From positions 1 through 8,707 of the forward strand of contig JAUVUO010000039.1 in assembly GCA_030601015.1 (NCBI GenBank): DNA of 8,707 nt. The letters run 5' to 3'. How positions within the stretch are numbered: position 1 is the stretch's first letter; every line of letters starts with the position of its first letter. Both the position numbers and the translations under genes were made by a program. The notes beneath the pieces are model-generated. The model did no database searches. It was not told the origin of the DNA and was given only the letters and a program-made list of their open reading frames with translations. Positions 7,660 through 8,707 of this stretch are shown in pieces. This stretch comes from Candidatus Omnitrophota bacterium. Lineage in GTDB: Bacteria; Omnitrophota; Gorgyraeia; Duberdicusellales; 4484-171.

Positions 7660-8707
7660 ATGAAATTTTTACAAGCTAAAATGTTTTTTTTAGCGTGCGC
7701 ATTAATAACTATTATCTGCTTGTTAATAGGTACTACGAATTTTTGTTTCGCTAAAAATATTGAAATAAAATCAATTGATAAAGCTTATTCGTTCCTAATC
7801 GACGGTGAACCCTTTCTGATAAAAGGTGTAAATTATAATCCGGTACCTATTGGAAAGGGCTATGACAACGATTTCCCATCAGATGAAAATAAACCGTGGT
7901 TAGTAGATGGCAAACTTATGAGTGAAATAGGAATTAATTGTATTAAAATCTATTCTACTGGAAAAAATCTGGAAATACTTAAAGAATTCATTAGAGATAT
8001 GTATGAAAAATTTGGTATTTACACTGTTGTAAGTGATTGGTTAGGTTTATGGGACTATCCCCGTGCTAACTATTCTGATGAAAAATTCAGAGAAACTACC
8101 AAAAAAAGAATTCTGAAAATGGTGTCAACTTTAAAAGATGAGAAAGGCCTTCTAATGTGGGTGTTAGGTAATGAGAATAATTATACTTTCTCGGGCAGAA
8201 TAAGTTTTTGGACATCACCGGAAATAGAGAATCTTGATTCTCTATTAAAAAAACAAAACAAACGCGCTGAAATCTATTATTCGTTTATTAATGAACTCAC
8301 TTTAGAAATTAAAAAAATTGATGAGGCACATCCTGTAGCCCTTGGAAATGGTGAAGAACAGTTTCTCAATATCGCATCAGAAAACTGTAAAGATATCGAT
8401 ATGTTAGCTATAATAATTTACAGAGGTAAAAAATTGGGTAATCTATTTAATATCATTCGGAATTCTTTTGACAAGCCTATCATCCTATCCGAATTCGGAT
8501 GCGATTCTTACGATGCTTTTCGAAAGATAGAGAATCAAGAAGTCCAATCCGAATTCATTATTTCCCAATGGGAAAATTTATTTGAAAATACGGTAATTAG
8601 CGGGAATACATCAGGGAATACGTTAGGCGGCTTTATTTTCGAATGGAATGATGAGTGGTGGAAACACAATGAAGGTTATAGTGCCGATTGGTCTGTTCAT
8701 AACATTG
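7660..8707 (+). CDS. Second secreted clan GH-A glycosidase (3' end outside window)
   Basis: The frame stays open from ATG 7660 to the window edge, giving 349 residues without a stop; the C-terminus is missing. A signal peptide ends near FCFA (about residue 31). The barrel starts almost at once: DGEPFLIKGVNYNPVPIG (48-65), IGINCIKIYS, then VLGNEN with probable acid/base Glu172, LSEFGCD with probable nucleophile Glu278, and GGFIFEWNDEWWK (about 323-335). These blocks match the upstream 760-residue enzyme one for one, so the two are paralogues. This copy lacks the TPR-like N-terminus and the calcium-loop insert, has a longer loop after the acid/base (about 175-205), and has AIIIYRG where the other has GTNSYRG. 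PFLIKGVNY and SEFGC also recall GH72 beta-1,3-glucanosyltransferases, but GH2- or GH5-like assignment is equally open. It probably acts on the same glycan. Confidence 0.78.
   Translation, partial: MKFLQAKMFFLACALITIICLLIGTTNFCFAKNIEIKSIDKAYSFLIDGEPFLIKGVNYNPVPIGKGYDNDFPSDENKPWLVDGKLMSEIGINCIKIYSTGKNLEILKEFIRDMYEKFGIYTVVSDWLGLWDYPRANYSDEKFRETTKKRILKMVSTLKDEKGLLMWVLGNENNYTFSGRISFWTSPEIENLDSLLKKQNKRAEIYYSFINELTLEIKKIDEAHPVALGNGEEQFLNIASENCKDIDMLAIIIYRGKKLGNLFNIIRNSFDKPIILSEFGCDSYDAFRKIENQEVQSEFIISQWENLFENTVISGNTSGNTLGGFIFEWNDEWWKHNEGYSADWSVHNI
8223..8246. repeat. Perfect 11-bp inverted repeat inside the second glycosidase gene
   Basis: AATAGAGAATC (8223-8233) is followed after two bases by its exact reverse complement GATTCTCTATT (8236-8246). 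The stretch encodes part of EIENLDSLL in the loop after the acid/base motif. No T-run follows on either strand in the right order, so it is not a terminator. It may be chance, or an mRNA hairpin. Confidence 0.6.

Noticed and set aside
8487..8500. 14-bp perfect palindrome ATCCGAATTCGGAT
   Set aside because: It spans the conserved Ser-Glu-Phe-Gly codons around the catalytic nucleophile, and a partial copy at 8547 encodes Ser-Glu-Phe again. Coding constraint explains it well enough.

Overview
The window is AT-rich (roughly one third G+C by eye) bacterial DNA that uses the standard code, with TGA read as stop. All genes lie on the + strand. It holds a complete purU gene followed by a carbohydrate uptake and degradation locus that runs off the right edge. 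The lineage cannot be fixed from sequence alone. The low G+C, a lipoprotein-type sugar-binding protein and glycosidases with tetratricopeptide-like N-termini fit an anaerobic or environmental bacterium. My tentative impression is a candidate phylum such as Omnitrophota, but this is recollection and not evidence.

Layout: (1) A plausible sigma-70 promoter lies near the left edge, followed by purU (10-formyltetrahydrofolate deformylase). (2) After a 107-bp gap comes a tightly packed block: a lipoprotein sugar-binding protein, two MalF/MalG-type permeases, and a secreted 760-residue glycosidase. These four ORFs overlap by 4 bp, lie 1 bp apart, or overlap by 4 bp, so they are almost certainly one transcript. 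(3) After a 92-bp gap comes a secreted protein made of two copies of a jelly-roll-like, probably carbohydrate-binding module. (4) After a 55-bp gap comes a second secreted glycosidase, cut by the window end after 349 codons. It is related to the first glycosidase but lacks its N-terminal repeats and calcium-loop insert.

Proposed working model (inference): the two exported clan GH-A enzymes cut or remodel a glycan. The tandem-module protein binds or presents the glycan. The lipoprotein captures the released oligosaccharides and the permease pair imports them. No ATP-binding subunit is encoded here, so the importer probably borrows a shared MsiK/MalK-like ATPase from elsewhere. No regulator, RNA gene, mobile element or CRISPR array was seen.

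The most unusual object is the 760-residue enzyme. It joins a signal peptide, a duplicated TPR-like region, an unrecognised middle segment, and a clan GH-A barrel carrying two EF-hand-like acidic loops near the start of the barrel.
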